A DNA stretch of 64,000 bases from Benincasa hispida (lineage: Eukaryota; Streptophyta; Magnoliopsida; Cucurbitales; Cucurbitaceae). The stretch's first letter is position 1. Each line of letters opens with the position of its first letter. The stretch lies in NCBI RefSeq assembly GCF_009727055.1, contig NC_052351.1, forward strand, positions 3,660,471-3,724,470, given 5' to 3'. The position numbers and the translations under genes are program-made. The notes beneath the pieces are model-generated. The model was not told the DNA's origin and did not search any database. It worked only from the letters and a program-made list of their open reading frames with translations. Below, in pieces: positions 21,814-33,184 of the stretch.

Positions 21814-23046
21814 ATGGCAACAGTCATGTTAGCATTGTTAAGCATAAAAAAACTTACTGGCGATAATTTCACAACATGAAAACACATGATCACGATGATC
21901 CTGATCATCGAGGATCTTGTGTTCGCTCTCACAGAAGCTTGTCCTCCTATTCTAGCTCCTATTGCCGCTCGAAATGTTCGGGAGGCATACGATCATTGGA
22001 CAAGGGTAAATGGGAAGGCCCAAGCCTACATCTTGGCAAGTATTTCTGAAGTCTTGGCCAAGAAACATGAGCCTATGGTTTTAGCGCGTGAGATCATGGA
22101 GTCCCTGCGAGGGATGTTTGGACAATTGTTTGAACAACTTATGCATGAGGCTCTTAAATACATATTCAATTCCAAAATGGAAGAAGGCACCTCTGTTCGT
22201 GAACATATGCTAAACATGATGGTCCACTTTAATATGGCGGAGTTAAATGGGTCTACCATCGATGAGGGCAGCCAGGTTAGCATAATTTTGCATTCTTTGT
22301 CGGAGAGCTTCCTACACTTTGTTAGCAATGTGATTCTTAACAAAGTGAAATATAACCTTACAACTCTCCTCAATGAGTTGCAGACATACCAATCTTTACT
22401 GAAAAGTAAGGAGAGGCAGAAGGGTGAGGCAAATGTTGCTTCATTCTCCAGGACGTTCCATAGAGGTTCGACCTTAGGAACGAAGTCTGCACCTTCTGCT
22501 TCTAACTCTACAAAGGGGAAGAAGAAGAAGGGTGGTAAGGGAAAAGGGAAGGCACTTGCTAACCCACCGTTTGCCCCAAGTAGGCATCCACAAGTTGCTA
22601 AGGAAAAATATTTCCACTACAACCAAGATGGAAACTGGAAGAGAAAATGTCCTCGATATCTGAAAGAGAAGAAAGTAGCCAAGACTAAGGCCAAGGCGAA
22701 TAAAGGTAAATGTGATTTACTTGTTCTTGAAACTTGTTTAGTGAAGAATGATGATTCTGCCTGGATAACTGATTCAGGTGCCACTAACCATGTTTGTTCT
22801 TATTTTCAGAGGATTAGATCTTGGCGATAGCTGGAGGCTGGTGAGATAACGATGCAAGTAGGCACCGGGCACGTCGTCTTAGCTGTGGTAGTGGGAGGAC
22901 TCCAGTTAGCTTTACAGAATAGGTTTCTTATTTTAAATGATGTATATATTGTTCCTGAACTAAAGAGAAACCTCATTTCTTTAAAGTGTTTGTTGCAATG
23001 TAAATATACTATCTCTTTTAATGTGGATAAAGCGTTTATTCATTAA
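21814..23046 (+). pseudogene. Copia F gag and protease relic
   Basis: Likely start ATG at 21814 (MATVMLALLSIKKLTGDNF), with an in-frame TGA at 21877 where relatives usually have Trp. The frame then stays open from 21886 to 22830 (314 codons): a UBN2-type gag core, a basic linker (KGKKKKGGKGKGK) and a decayed zinc knuckle YFHYNQDGNWKRKCPRYL, where two Cys and the His of CCHC are replaced. The protease active site DSGATNHVCS follows at about 22771-22800. A further piece at 22852-23046 contains DVYIVPELKRNLISLKCLL, the protease C-terminus. The relic is immediately followed by integrase, as in Ty1/copia. Confidence 0.85.
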
Positions 23047-23189
23047 TGTATATATTGTGCCTGGGTAACAAATCTGGAATTGAATTTATATGTGCTAAGC
23101 CGTAAGCCATTAATTCCCTCCATAATACTGAATTGTTCAGAACTGTCGTAACTCAATCAAAACTTCGAAGAAATTCTCCAAAAAAAAAA

Positions 23190-24065
23190 TGCTCAACTTT
23201 GGCATCTTCGTTTAGGGCACATCAATCTCAATAGGATTGAAGATTGGTGAAGAATGGGCTTCTAAATGAGTTAGAAGAAAATTCTTTACCAGTGTGCAGA
23301 TCTTGCCTTGAGGGTAAGATGACTAAACCACCTTTTACTGGAAAAGGTTATAGAGCCAAGGAGCCTCTTGAGTTAATACATTTTGACCTTTGTGGTCTTA
23401 TGAATATGCGAGCCCGAGGTGGCTATGAGTATTTTATCGGTTCTACTAATAATTACTCCAGGTACGGATATGTTTATCTTATGCAACGGAAGTCTGAATC
23501 CTTTGAAAAGTTCAAAGAGTTCAAGGCTGAATTTGAAAATGCATTAGATAGACGAATTAAAACACTTCGATCGGATCGAGGTGGAGAATTTTTGGACTCG
23601 GCATTCCAGGACTATTTGATGGAACATGGAATCGTTTTCCAACTCTCAGTGTCGGGTACATCTCAGCAGAATGGTGTAGCGGAGAGGAGAAATAGGACCT
23701 TGTTAGACATGGTTCGCTCGATGATGAGTTACGCTTCCTTACCGGACTCGTTTTAGGGTTTCGCAGTGGAGACTACGGTATATATACTTAACTGTGTTCT
23801 CTCCAACAGTGTTGCAAGAATACCTCTGGAGTTGTGGAATAGGCGTAAAGGTAGTTTATATCACTTCCGCATTTGGGGTTGCCCTTCACATGTGCTTGAG
23901 GCTAATCCTAAGAAGTTGGAACCACGGTCGAGGTTATGCCTCTTTGTAGGCTACCCCGAAGGTACACGAGAGGGTTATTTTTATGATTTGGTGGAAAATA
24001 GGGTGTTTGTTACAACAAATGCTACTTTCCTGGAGGAGGATCATATAAGGGAGCACAATCCATGA
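23190..24065 (+). pseudogene. Copia F integrase relic
   Basis: The pre-integrase zinc-binding part LWHLRLGHINLNRIE is near 23196, with C..C in CRSCLEGKMTKPPF (23304-23345). The catalytic core follows: D in IHFDLCG, D in TLRSDRGGEF and E in GVAERRNRTL, the DDE triad in order. A stop at 23755 replaces the usual Trp of SFWG. The C-terminal part continues in frame from 23766 (METTVYILNCV...CLFVGYPEGTREGYFYD) to 24065. A frameshift or stop at about 23237 separates the zinc part from the core. Integrase upstream of RT places the element in Ty1/copia. Confidence 0.85.
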
Positions 24066-25330
24066 AGCAAAGTCGTGTTGCGTGAGCTTTCCAATGACAC
24101 TACTGAAACTTCAACAAGAGTTGTTGAAGAGCCTGCAACATCAACAAGGGTTGTTGATGAGAGTTCATCCAGTAGGTCGGTTCCACCTCAAGGATTGAGG
24201 GAACCTCGACGTAGTGGGAGGGTTGCAAACCCACCCGTTCGCTATCTAGGTTTCACAAAAATCCTTGCTATGGTAGCAGATGGCGACGTTGAGGATCCAT
24301 TGTCTTATAAGAAGGCAATGGAGGATGTTGACCGGGATGAATGAGTCAAGGTCATGGATTTCGAGATGGATTCGATGTACTTCAACTCAGTATGGGATCT
24401 TGTAGATCAGCCTGATGGGGCTCACCCTATAGATTGTAAATGGATCTACAAATGCAAACAAGGTGCTGATGGGAAAGTACAGACCTTCTAGGCTCGACTT
24501 GTGGCAAAGGATTATACCCAGGTAGAGGGAGTCGACTATGAGGAGACTTTCTAGCCTGTTGCCATGTTTAAAGTCGATCCACATCCTCCTGCCATTGTAG
24601 CTTATTATAATTTTGAGATTTGATAAATGGATGTCAAGACGACCTTTCTGAATGGCAATCTTGAGGAGAACATTTATATGGTGCAACCCGAGGGATTCAA
24701 AGCCCAAGGTCAAGAGCAAAAATTTTGTAAACTGATCGGTCCATTATGGACTAAAAACAAGCATCTCGATCTTGGAACATACGGTTTGATATTGCGATTC
24801 AAATCGTATGGCTTGAACCAAACGTTTGATGAACCTTCGTGTCTACAAGAAGATCATCAACGCTTCAGTAGGCTTCTTAGTGTGTGTATGTAGACGATAT
24901 CTACTCATTAGGAATTATGTAGCGTCTACTGACTGCAGTTAAGAATTGGCTAGAGACCCAATTTCCAAATGAAAGCTTTTGGGAGAATGCTCAGTTTTTT
25001 CTAGGTATATAGATCTTTCGGGATTGTAAGAACCAAAGTGCTAGCACTGTCTTAGGTATCGTTACATTGACAAGATTTTGCTTAAGTATTCGATGCAGAA
25101 CTCCGAAGAGGAGCTTACTGCCGTTCAGGCATGGAATCATTTTGTCTAAGGACATGTGTCCTAGACACCTCAAGAGGTTTGAGGAAATGAGACGGGTCTC
25201 ATATGCATCTGCCGTTGGCAGTTTAATGTACGTGAAGCTCTTTACTCGTCCAGACATCTGCTACGCTATGGGTATATTCAGTAGGTATCAGTCTAACCCA
25301 GGCCAGGGGTCACTGGACCGCATGTGACAG
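24066..25330 (+). pseudogene. Copia F reverse transcriptase relic
   Basis: A linker with RRSGRVANPPVRYLGF (24210-24260) is followed by RT: SYKKAMEDVDRDE (24304), FNSVWDLVDQPDG, CKWIYKCKQGADGKVQTF, VEGVDYEETF and MDVKTTFLNGNLEENIYMVQPEGF (24627-24700). The YVDD box is still readable at 24887-24898 but is out of frame with its surroundings. RICYAMGIFSRYQSNPG-type sequence ends it (25250-25300). At least six stops and several frameshifts are present. It is non-functional. Confidence 0.85.
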
Positions 25331-25830
25331 AACATCCTCAAGTATCTTCGAAGAATGAGGGACTATATGCTCGTGTATGGTTTGAGGGATTTGATCTTTA
25401 CAGGATACACAGATTCTGACTTTCAGACTGATAAGAACTCTTGCAAGTCCACATCAGGGTCAGTCTTTACTCTTAGTGGAGTTGCTATAGTGTGGTGAAG
25501 CACTAAGAAGAGGTGCATCGTCGACTCCACTATGTAGGCGGAGTACGTGCGATTTGCGAAGCTGCTAAGGAGGCCATTTGGCTCAGGAAGTTTTTGACAG
25601 AACTAGAAGTTGTTCTAGATATGTCTAGGCTCATTACCCTCTATTGTGATAATAGTGGGGCAATAGCGAACTCCAAGAAGCCGAGGAGTCACAGGCGCGA
25701 CAAACACATAGAGTGGAAATATCATCTGATCTGCAAGATAGTGCATCGAGAGGATGTGATCATCACGAAGATCATTTTGGAGCCCTTGGAGTTAGGACAA
25801 GTGAGAGATTTTTGGGGTTGATGCCCTAAA
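25331..25830 (+). pseudogene. Copia F RNase H relic
   Basis: GYTDSDFQTDKNS (about 25410), VDSTM*AEYV (25515-25545, Glu codon changed to TAG) and AICEAAKEAIWLRKFL...ITLYCDNSGAIANSKKPRSHRR (25560-25710) are RNase H motifs of Ty1/copia elements. The usual C-terminus is lost: the frame runs from KIILEP directly into a purine tract and LTR-like sequence (LGQVRDFWG, stop at 25819). Confidence 0.85.
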
Positions 25831-25936
25831 GTCTGGGCTATTATGCCCTAGTTTATTGTTTTGTACTAAGTTTATTGTACATCCCACTTTGCTTTAGGAC
25901 AAGTGAGAGATTTTTGGGGTTGATGCCCTAAAGTCT
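25792..25936 (+). repeat. Duplicated polypurine tract plus LTR start
   Basis: A 43-bp segment (TTAGGACAAGTGAGAG... through CCCTAAAGTCT) occurs at 25792-25834 and again at 25894-25936, 102 bp apart. Each copy contains the purine tract and the first ~25 bp of the LTR. The second copy leads into the real 3' LTR. Copia G has a similar pair of purine tracts about 94 bp apart at 37770-37880. Confidence 0.85.
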
Positions 25937-28022
25937 CATGTCCTATAGTTTATAAACCGTTTGTACAAACACTTGTGATGTTAATATATGATATTTACTT
26001 CACATCTTGTACTTTGCTCAATTACTTGTTTTATTTGCTTTACCACAAACCAATAAACATAAAATCCCTAGTTATCTATATGTGACTCAAGCATGTATAT
26101 GGTGACATACAAGTGATTTATGTCTTGAGTGATAACCAAAATGGTCTGTAGTATATGGATATAGGAGGGAAACCTTATCCTGTTAATGCTACGGATGCGA
26201 CCCACTTTGTGGAATGGTCACAAGTGTTGTGACTTGTCACAGATGGTCTGATCTTGATCATTCGTGTTGGGGACATGCGAGCGGGGGCGTCCTATACAAA
26301 GAGTTTGTATAAGACCTGACCACGAAGTGTTAACGTCTCGTTATATAACACCGTTCAAGACAGAGACTTTACTTCACTAGGATGACCATAGGTAACATGA
26401 TCTCAATCCTGAGTGAGTTGGGAACTCCTGCCATTGAGGACGGTCCTTTGATTTGTACGGGTGTGAGTGGCCAGGTCGCTGATTCAAACCTACCATTTTG
26501 GGGATTCGTCTGATTTGGGAGTTGGGAACTCAGCTACACAAGATGGAATTCACTCCTTCCCCGAGGCAGGGGTAAGTAGATAGATAGCTCCCTTAAGGGC
26601 TGATTCTGGGGCTTGAACGATGTGGCGCCACACACCTTCTCTTAGCCTAAGAGGTGTTCAAGTACTTAAGGAGTGAGATGTAACTATAGGGGAAAAACGG
26701 TAATTTGGCTCAGCTATACTTACGAGCATTTGTGAAGAGTCATCGTACTAATGATTGGTTATATCCGATGGACACAGAAATATATCTGTGGTAAGAAGAG
26801 TTCAGCTGTTGGTCTTTAGTGGAATGCATGACAGTTAACAGATGGTCGATCTCGTGGCTAAAGAGTTTAGTCAGCTATTCACGGACTGTTAGAGCTTCAA
26901 GCCACAGGTCCATTAGGTCCCATAGGTAGCTTGGATAAAGTCGAGAACCAGTATTTGGGTTAATTTGAAATGTTCAAATTGACAAGAGGAAGTTTAATTA
27001 TATATGATATAATTGGCTAAATGTATGATATACATTATTTTGGAGGAAAATGGATATAAATATGATTTATATCAAGTAGAGGAGAAAATACTATAGTAGA
27101 TATGTGATATCAAACTATGGGATAAAAATATAATATGATTATATTTATTAATTAATTAGTTGGTTAATTATATGATAATTAATCTAAAATTCACGTTCGA
27201 ACATGGGTTAGTGGGACAACGTTGGTTATTGTAACTGATGAATTAAAATGAAAATAGTTTTCATTTTGATCAATCACCTAAAAAATTTCGCAAGTGCACG
27301 TTGGAGAAAAGAAAATGATCGCTTAAGTTTTTTCGAGAGCCTATACGATAGCACTCTCCGCCTAAACGATCGCACACTGTCGCCTACACGATCGCATAGC
27401 TTCTCTGACGATCGTAGCGTGTGTCGTTTTTGCTAAATGATCGTATACCTTTTCCTAAACTATCGTTTAGTAAAACCTACACAATCTGTAGCTTCTTCTA
27501 AACGATAAGCAGTCTGCTATGCGATAGCATTTTTTTCCCTCCCACTTGCTTATCGCCTACACGATTCGTGTTTTCTCCTTCCTCTACCAAATTCACCAAA
27601 GACCACGCTTTGGGTTCTCACTCCGAGAACACCCGGGGCTCTTTACTGGTGGTGTCGTCCCCACGGTGTTCGTGTTCGTGGTTGTTCGTGCTACTGTAGT
27701 CGACACTTCCGCTGGGCGTTGGTAGATCGCATGGAGGTTTTCCGCTGCTTGGAGTGCTAAAGTTTGAAGAACGTCTTTAACTGGTATAGCACCCTTTCCC
27801 TTATTATTTTGTTGTTCATAGCATGCCAATAATTAGTGTTGTTTGCATAACTGTATATATTGAATGTATAATATGTATTTCGGTCACGGTGAGATGGGAG
27901 CGATCCGAACGTGCTCACGGAACTCTTCGGTAAGGGATTAAGACTTTCTTACTGGAGGTCTCAAATCCCTTGCTAAAAAAGAAGGTCGTTATTAACAATC
28001 TATTTCATAATTTTCTCTAATA
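25912..28022 (+). mobile_element. LTR-A type 3' LTR of Copia F
   Basis: Starts TTTTGGGGTTGATGCCC (TG decayed) and is very close to the solo LTR at 50674-52559 throughout. The 3' boundary is placed at TCTCTAATA (28014-28022) by comparison with CCCTAATA there; 27975 is an alternative. Contains an array of CGATCG/ACGAT words at 27340-27570. No 5' LTR of the same subtype was found, so the 5' end of F is lost. Confidence 0.75.
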
Positions 28023-28478
28023 ACATACCTGAATCGATGGCGTGAGCTTGCATCAACATGTTGCATGTGGTGAGATATGAGTCGTAGTGGCACTGATCCC
28101 ATCCAAGCTTTCCATAACAATAGGACTCCTCTCATCTAGGGTGATGGAAATCGTCATCCATATAATTAGGGAATCCTCCCAAGGAGTAGTCTTTTGACAT
28201 CAGTCTACTACAAACTTGGGCATGCTTGCTCAGGATGGTCAATCCTACATGCTTGCACTTGTTGTGGACCCCTTAAACCATTTGACTAACCAAAGAAGTT
28301 AACCCAGAAAGTTGACCCCAAATGGCACTACCTCATTACTCTGTTGAGATGTTCCACTAGATTGTTCCCATCCTTGTTGAGGATATCCTGCCATGCTTAG
28401 AAAACTGACACAAAAAGGAAAAACAAATCAAAGCAAAAGAAAGCTCTAAGTAGAAACTTATATGAAAAATTGGCACCT
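28023..28478 (-). pseudogene. Athila/Tat-like gag fragment, minus strand
   Basis: Upstream (minus direction) of Copia F's 3' LTR the minus strand reads MAGYPQQGWEQSSGTSQQSN starting near 28396. Farther on it has a zinc-knuckle-like CQACRIDHPEQACPS in a broken frame (about 28270-28225). Such Gln-rich text before a C..C..H..C motif resembles Athila/Tat gag C-termini. It is bounded by the primer-binding site on the right and by the inserted Copia LTR on the left. Confidence 0.5.
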
Positions 28479-28496
28479 CCCCAACAACGGCGCCAA
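28479..28496 (-). other. Primer-binding site of Athila/Tat-like element
   Basis: The minus strand reads TTGGCGCCGTTGTTGGGG, nearly the TGGCGCCGTTGCCGGGGA used by many plant Athila/Tat elements. It lies 6 bp from the LTR edge. Confidence 0.75.
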
Positions 28497-28502
28497 TTTG
28501 GT

Positions 28503-29680
28503 TGGTCAAAGAATGGGCATCACAAACCACTCCCTTAGGACCAAATAATATTTGTAATTCTGAATCTCACTCCTATTACTACAAAGGCATAACAATAGTG
28601 GTAAGTTCAAGTTGATCTGCATGAAGGGTATTAGTTTTTCATTAAGGTAATTTCTTAACTGAAGCGGTAAATGGAGGGAGGGGGTTTGTGTGGATAGAAT
28701 GATAAATATGCATGAAGTTAAAATGCAAGGATAAATGTAAACTAAGATTGGTTTATCTAATTTCTAAAGTAAGAGAGACATTCAATTCAATTTCAATCAT
28801 CAACTTTCATAAATTAAATATGCATTCGATTTATGAGTGCACAACAACTTACTTGATTCGACCAAACTAGCCTCTACAAAGGCAGATAACTATCAAGGAC
28901 AAAACCAAGAAAGCGTCCTAAGCATTAATTAAGGTCGGATAACCAAGAAATCTCAAGAAATTAACAAAGAATTTGTACTCTAAAAACTAGATAGAAAATT
29001 TACCTCATTGGTTCATAGACAAAGCAAAGAGGAAGATCCAATCCACGCTAACAATCCAGAAGAAAATTAAATCTAACTTAATAATGCTGAAAAGTAAAGG
29101 AAGAAGAAATTGAGGTCTTTCCTTGGCCTCCATCAAATTCTGCATCATGATAGCCCTAAAATTCAAAGAAATGTATTTATACAATCAATCGTAGCGTAAC
29201 TACGCTATAGCTATGTCGGCTTTTCTAATCGAGTAGAGTAATCACGACGGGGCTACATTGATCATGCTGAGGCGTGCGTGTCCTTCCATCAAAATTTGTA
29301 GCGTAACAACGCTGATGGTAGTATCATTACGCTGCCATGTATTCTCACGTTTTGCCTTGTAGCATAACACTGAAGCGTTGAGAGAGAGTAGCTATGCTGT
29401 GGGCAATGTGCTGATGTGAAGGTACTGCCTCCAAGCGTAAATCTACACTTGCTGGAGAGTAATTATGTTGCAACTAGGGGCAATTTGGTCATTTTGCATC
29501 CTTGAAGCTCTGGTGCTCGATTTCACCTTTTTAAAGCTCCAAATTACCCCAAATGGTCTACAAAGCTCTAAAATACATGTTTTGCTCGATTTCCTATAGA
29601 AATGAACATTTAATCAATTTAAACATATTAAACAAAGGTAATTAGGAACATAAAATTAGCTCTTTTTGAGAGCTATCACA
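28503..29680 (-). mobile_element. 5' LTR of Athila/Tat-like element
   Basis: Minus strand begins TGTGATAGCTCTCAAAAAGA (right edge 29680) and ends TCTTTGACCA (left edge 28503), 1178 bp, next to the primer-binding site. The interior at 29190-29470 has several AGCGTAA/TTACGCT words in both orientations. Only this LTR and a bit of gag survive; the rest of the element is not visible on the other side of Copia F. Confidence 0.75.
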
Positions 29681-30413
29681 CCATGAACCATCATCATAAA
29701 ATATATAACAATTAAAATCAAAATCCAAGCCAGCAATAATCATACAACAATAAAATTTAAGCAACATCTCCAAATATTTAATAAAAAAAAAAAAGAACAA
29801 AACACAACCAACAGGATGTCAAAAAATTAAAAAAAAATTATATAAAAACTAAAAGTGCAAAAATATTTCATGAAAGACTTACAGAAAAAGATGGCTAGAG
29901 GTTAGAGGAGAAAATGGCCGAATGATTCCAATGGGGTTGGTGGCAGGGGAGTTAGAGTGACTGGCCGACGAGGGTTTACACGAGAAAGAAGTTGGACGGT
30001 GGGGTTAGAGTGGGTTGGCGGTGGAGAGTAGGTGGGGTTAGAGGGAGTTGGCTAGCTCGCGGAGGTTTAGAGGAAAGGGAGAGGAAGGTCGCGTGGGTTT
30101 GAGAGGGAGAGGGACAGAAGGGTAAAAAAAAATTAGGGTTCACTTTTAGAACTGTCAACCTCATAAGTGAGGCGTCGACTAATCCCATCCTATGTCGATG
30201 GCGTGTACTACGTAGCTAGCATTGGTCCATTTTCGCCAACGGCGATAATAAACCGTTGGCAGAGGCTCCTCTCTATCGACGCCTAAATTTCTACTGTCGG
30301 TAGAGACATTTATTACCTGTAGGGCCTCGAACCATTGGAAAACCTCTTTTTGCCAATGGCTTTTTATGGCGTCAACATGTTTTTTGTCGGCAGGGGTAAA
30401 TTTTCTTGTAGTG
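29681..30413. mobile_element. CACTA-type element end, other end missing
   Basis: Ends TTTTCTTGTAGTG at 30413, the inverted form of the CACTACAAGAAAA terminus. The last 250 bp have inverted subterminal words (CCAATGGC, GTCGGCAG, GTCGATGG, CCGTTGGCAG). The part from 29681 to 30140 is purine/pyrimidine-skewed with no domain. No opposite CACTA terminus was found to the left, so the element is truncated. Confidence 0.55.
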
Positions 30414-30414
30414 T

Positions 30415-32451
30415 CACTACAAGAAAAAAAAAACCCTTTCCCAATGCACGATATGATCGAGAGAAGCCCAAAATGCATGGCCAATTTATTTCACGATAAC
30501 ATAAATTACATCGGCAAAATCGTCAGGATAAACCGACTAGGAGAAGAACTTTTGACGCCGTCAAAGCAACCGTCAAGAGATAAACAAACTCTTGATGGGT
30601 ATATTATAGCATCGGGAGTATGAATACTCTTGATGCTATACATATGCCATCAGGAGTTTGTTTATCTCCCGATGGTTGCTTTGACGACGTTGGGAGTTCT
30701 TCTTCGATTGTTTTCTTTTACCTATTTTGCATTCTCGACGTCGATGCCATATGTCCGTCGTCAGGAAATAGGGTGCCAATTTATTTTTTTTCCAATTTTT
30801 GGTGATATTAAATTTAATTTGTAAATACCTCAAAATACTTATAGAATAGTAATACATATGTTTTATATTCCTGCAAACGCATAATCTGTTCATCTAAACA
30901 AGGTTAACAAAAAGAACCTAAATGACCCATTCAAAGTTTTACAAAGCAAAATATTAATTGTATTTTAACAAAAAGAACCCAACTAATTGGATCGAACCAT
31001 TCAAGTTTTACAAACCAACCATAATAAAAATTAATGGGTCCTCTCTCACGCCACATCATGTCGCTCCTCTATATAAATTTTAAACTGTGCATCCCAAATC
31101 ATCTAATAAAGACAAAATGTAAACTTAAGTTAAATGATTATTATTTCAAGCTTATGTATATAAACTATTTCAACATAACAAATAACAAAAATAGAAACAC
31201 ATAATACATTCCATCCCCCAACCATTTAACTAATTTTAAACATATATACTAACTATAACTCCATATACTCCACACAACACGTAACTCCAAATACACCCCT
31301 TTAATGCCAATTCCAAACACACAAACACATATACCAAATAGACAACACATAACTTGATCCCTGACCCCTTACAAACACATAAAACAAACATATAAAAACA
31401 TAACACAATCCATTCCTCCCACCCTTCAACTAATTTCAAACACACACATATACCATTTTAACCAAATTATAATTAAGGCCTACTCTGTAAAATTCAAGAG
31501 TATTTAGTGTAAACTAAAAAGAAAATAGACAGAATAATCATAAGAGAACTTTTCTTCAAACAAAAAAGAAAAAGTATCAAAAGGCTACTCGTGGAACAAG
31601 GGTTTACAATCCTCTCTTTGAATCTCTTCTAAAAAGAACTTTCTTATGGGTTTCTTTTTCTCTCTCTGTAAATTACCAAAAGGATTTCTCTTTTTTTCCC
31701 ACAAAATTCATTCTTGAAATTTCATGCCATCTACTTCTACAAGTTCATCATCTCATCTATATTTATATGTATAAAAAAAACAGATGCAATGTTCTTTTCA
31801 ACTTGTTTCCATATGAGAAATATTATAGCATAAGGATCTATAAAACTAACCTAATCTGAACGATGTGCCAAATTAAGGGTTTGGGGACGACGGCAAATGG
31901 TGAATAGTGTCGATCCAAATTTTCGTGGAGTGTGAATTGATGGCCGGTCCTGATCTGATATGGACGATTTGATGGTTAGTGCTGACGGTTTATGGATCTA
32001 GACCTCGAGATGAAACGACAGAGAGGAGAGGAAATGTAAGGGGAAATGGTCTAATGGATGGCCAGTAGCGCGAGTTGGATCTGGTCTGATAGCCGGCGAC
32101 GAGTTGAATCTGGAATTGGGGGGGGGGGGGGGGGGTGGGAATAAAGGGAGATGGTGTTTTTATATAACGCGCTGTCCCGACGGTCCAATAACGCGTTAGG
32201 ATTTACCCACCTCTCCAGATGTCGTTATTGGGCCGTCGGGAAATCACACTCCTAACGGTTGCATCGGAGTTTACACCTTATTGTTGACGGCTATAGTAAA
32301 GCGGTCGGGAGTAGATCTAATTCCCGATGATCTGTATATATCGTCGAGAGTTCTCAACATAATATCGACGAGTTAAGAAGAAAACCCTCTCTGGGTGATT
32401 GTGACCTGGCGGTCTATATAGGCATTGGGAGAGGGCTTTTTCCTTGTAGTG
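30415..32451. mobile_element. Non-autonomous CACTA element, 2.04 kb
   Basis: The left end CACTACAAGAAAAA...CCCTTTCCCAATGC and the right end, read in reverse, CACTACAAGGAAAAAGCCC then TCTCCCAATGCC, form terminal inverted repeats of about 30 bp. Strong subterminal inverted repeats exist at both ends (30543-30702; CCGACGG/CCAATAACG pairs at 32176-32240). There is no transposase domain, and an 18-bp G run lies at 32118-32135. The expected 3-bp duplication is not seen (TGT left, CAA right). The right flank continues an LTR-C copy whose missing left part is not adjacent, so the left side was rearranged. Confidence 0.8.
30543..30702. repeat. 75-bp foldback in CACTA subterminal region
   Basis: 30543-30617 and 30628-30702 are inverted copies of each other with roughly 80% identity by eye and a 10-bp loop. 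The shared words include GTCAAAGCAACC and GAGATAAACAAACTC. Subterminal inverted repeats are typical transposase-binding regions of CACTA elements. Confidence 0.8.
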
Positions 32452-32928
32452 CAATAAGATATTCAATTTACATTTTATATAATCACACTGTTAATCAAAC
32501 AATCATAATTAAATAATAAGTTTAGTGGCTCATTAATCCTTTGTTACACGGACGTTAAGAGTTCATCTAAAGACCGAGCACATTGACGGTCGAGATATGT
32601 AACGACTCTAGCAATGATGGCTCAAATGGATAACGGCCGAAGGGAAGTTCGAGAGTGGCTTGAAAAAGGAAAGGAAGAGTGAGTTTCAGTTACTAATGGA
32701 TCGACCTATATAATCTTTAAGTTGTGTTTGAAGAAATGTATGCTAAAAAAACTCAGACTTATTTTTCTACCAATTGAACTATTTTCAAACTTTGATTCTA
32801 ACTTGAGCATTGGAATGGATTTGGCTCAACACCACATTGGTATTTAACTTTGTTCATTTTATAGGATTTTGGACTACTTTCCCTCAAGAAGTATAAATTC
32901 ATAGTTAGTACGATTTTCAATATCAATA
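32452..32928 (+). mobile_element. LTR-C fragment, probably the 3' LTR
   Basis: Matches 16836-17312 closely (ATTCAATTTACATTTTATATAA, CTCATTAATCCTTTGTTACA, ACGGTCGAGATAT and so on) and ends ATCAATA where the other ends ATCAACA. After it no primer-binding site follows (GTTAGGATTTG), which suggests a 3' LTR. Its 5' part was lost at the CACTA junction. If paired with 16195-17312, the original element C spans about 16.7 kb of later insertions. Confidence 0.75.
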
Positions 32929-33184
32929 GTTAGGATTTGATATGTGCCAATAAATTGTTTGAGATGACAAGAATAATTTGACTAGCAATTGTGTACGGTT
33001 AGATGTATAAGAGACTATCTGGGTAGAAAACTGTTTTCAAAACTTTATTTATTCTCTCCCAATTTCTTACTCATGGTTTCCATACTTCTCAGGTAAACAT
33101 TTGAATTTTTAATCAATCTTTAAAAAAAGACACACACACACAAAAAACCACAAAAACAAGTTTTTAAAAACTATTTTTTTATTA
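32929..33184. other. Unassigned flank
   Basis: AT-rich DNA with a short (AC)n tract at about 33131-33142. Nothing recognised. Confidence 0.4.

Noticed and set aside
21886..22830. A 314-codon frame as an intact gene
   Set aside because: It is the gag of Copia F: start lost to a stop at 21877, zinc knuckle destroyed, and all downstream domains broken.
29976..30484. Pro/Ser-rich and other frames of 70-101 codons near the CACTA ends
   Set aside because: Low-complexity translation of skewed subterminal DNA; no transposase domain or homologous phrase recognised.
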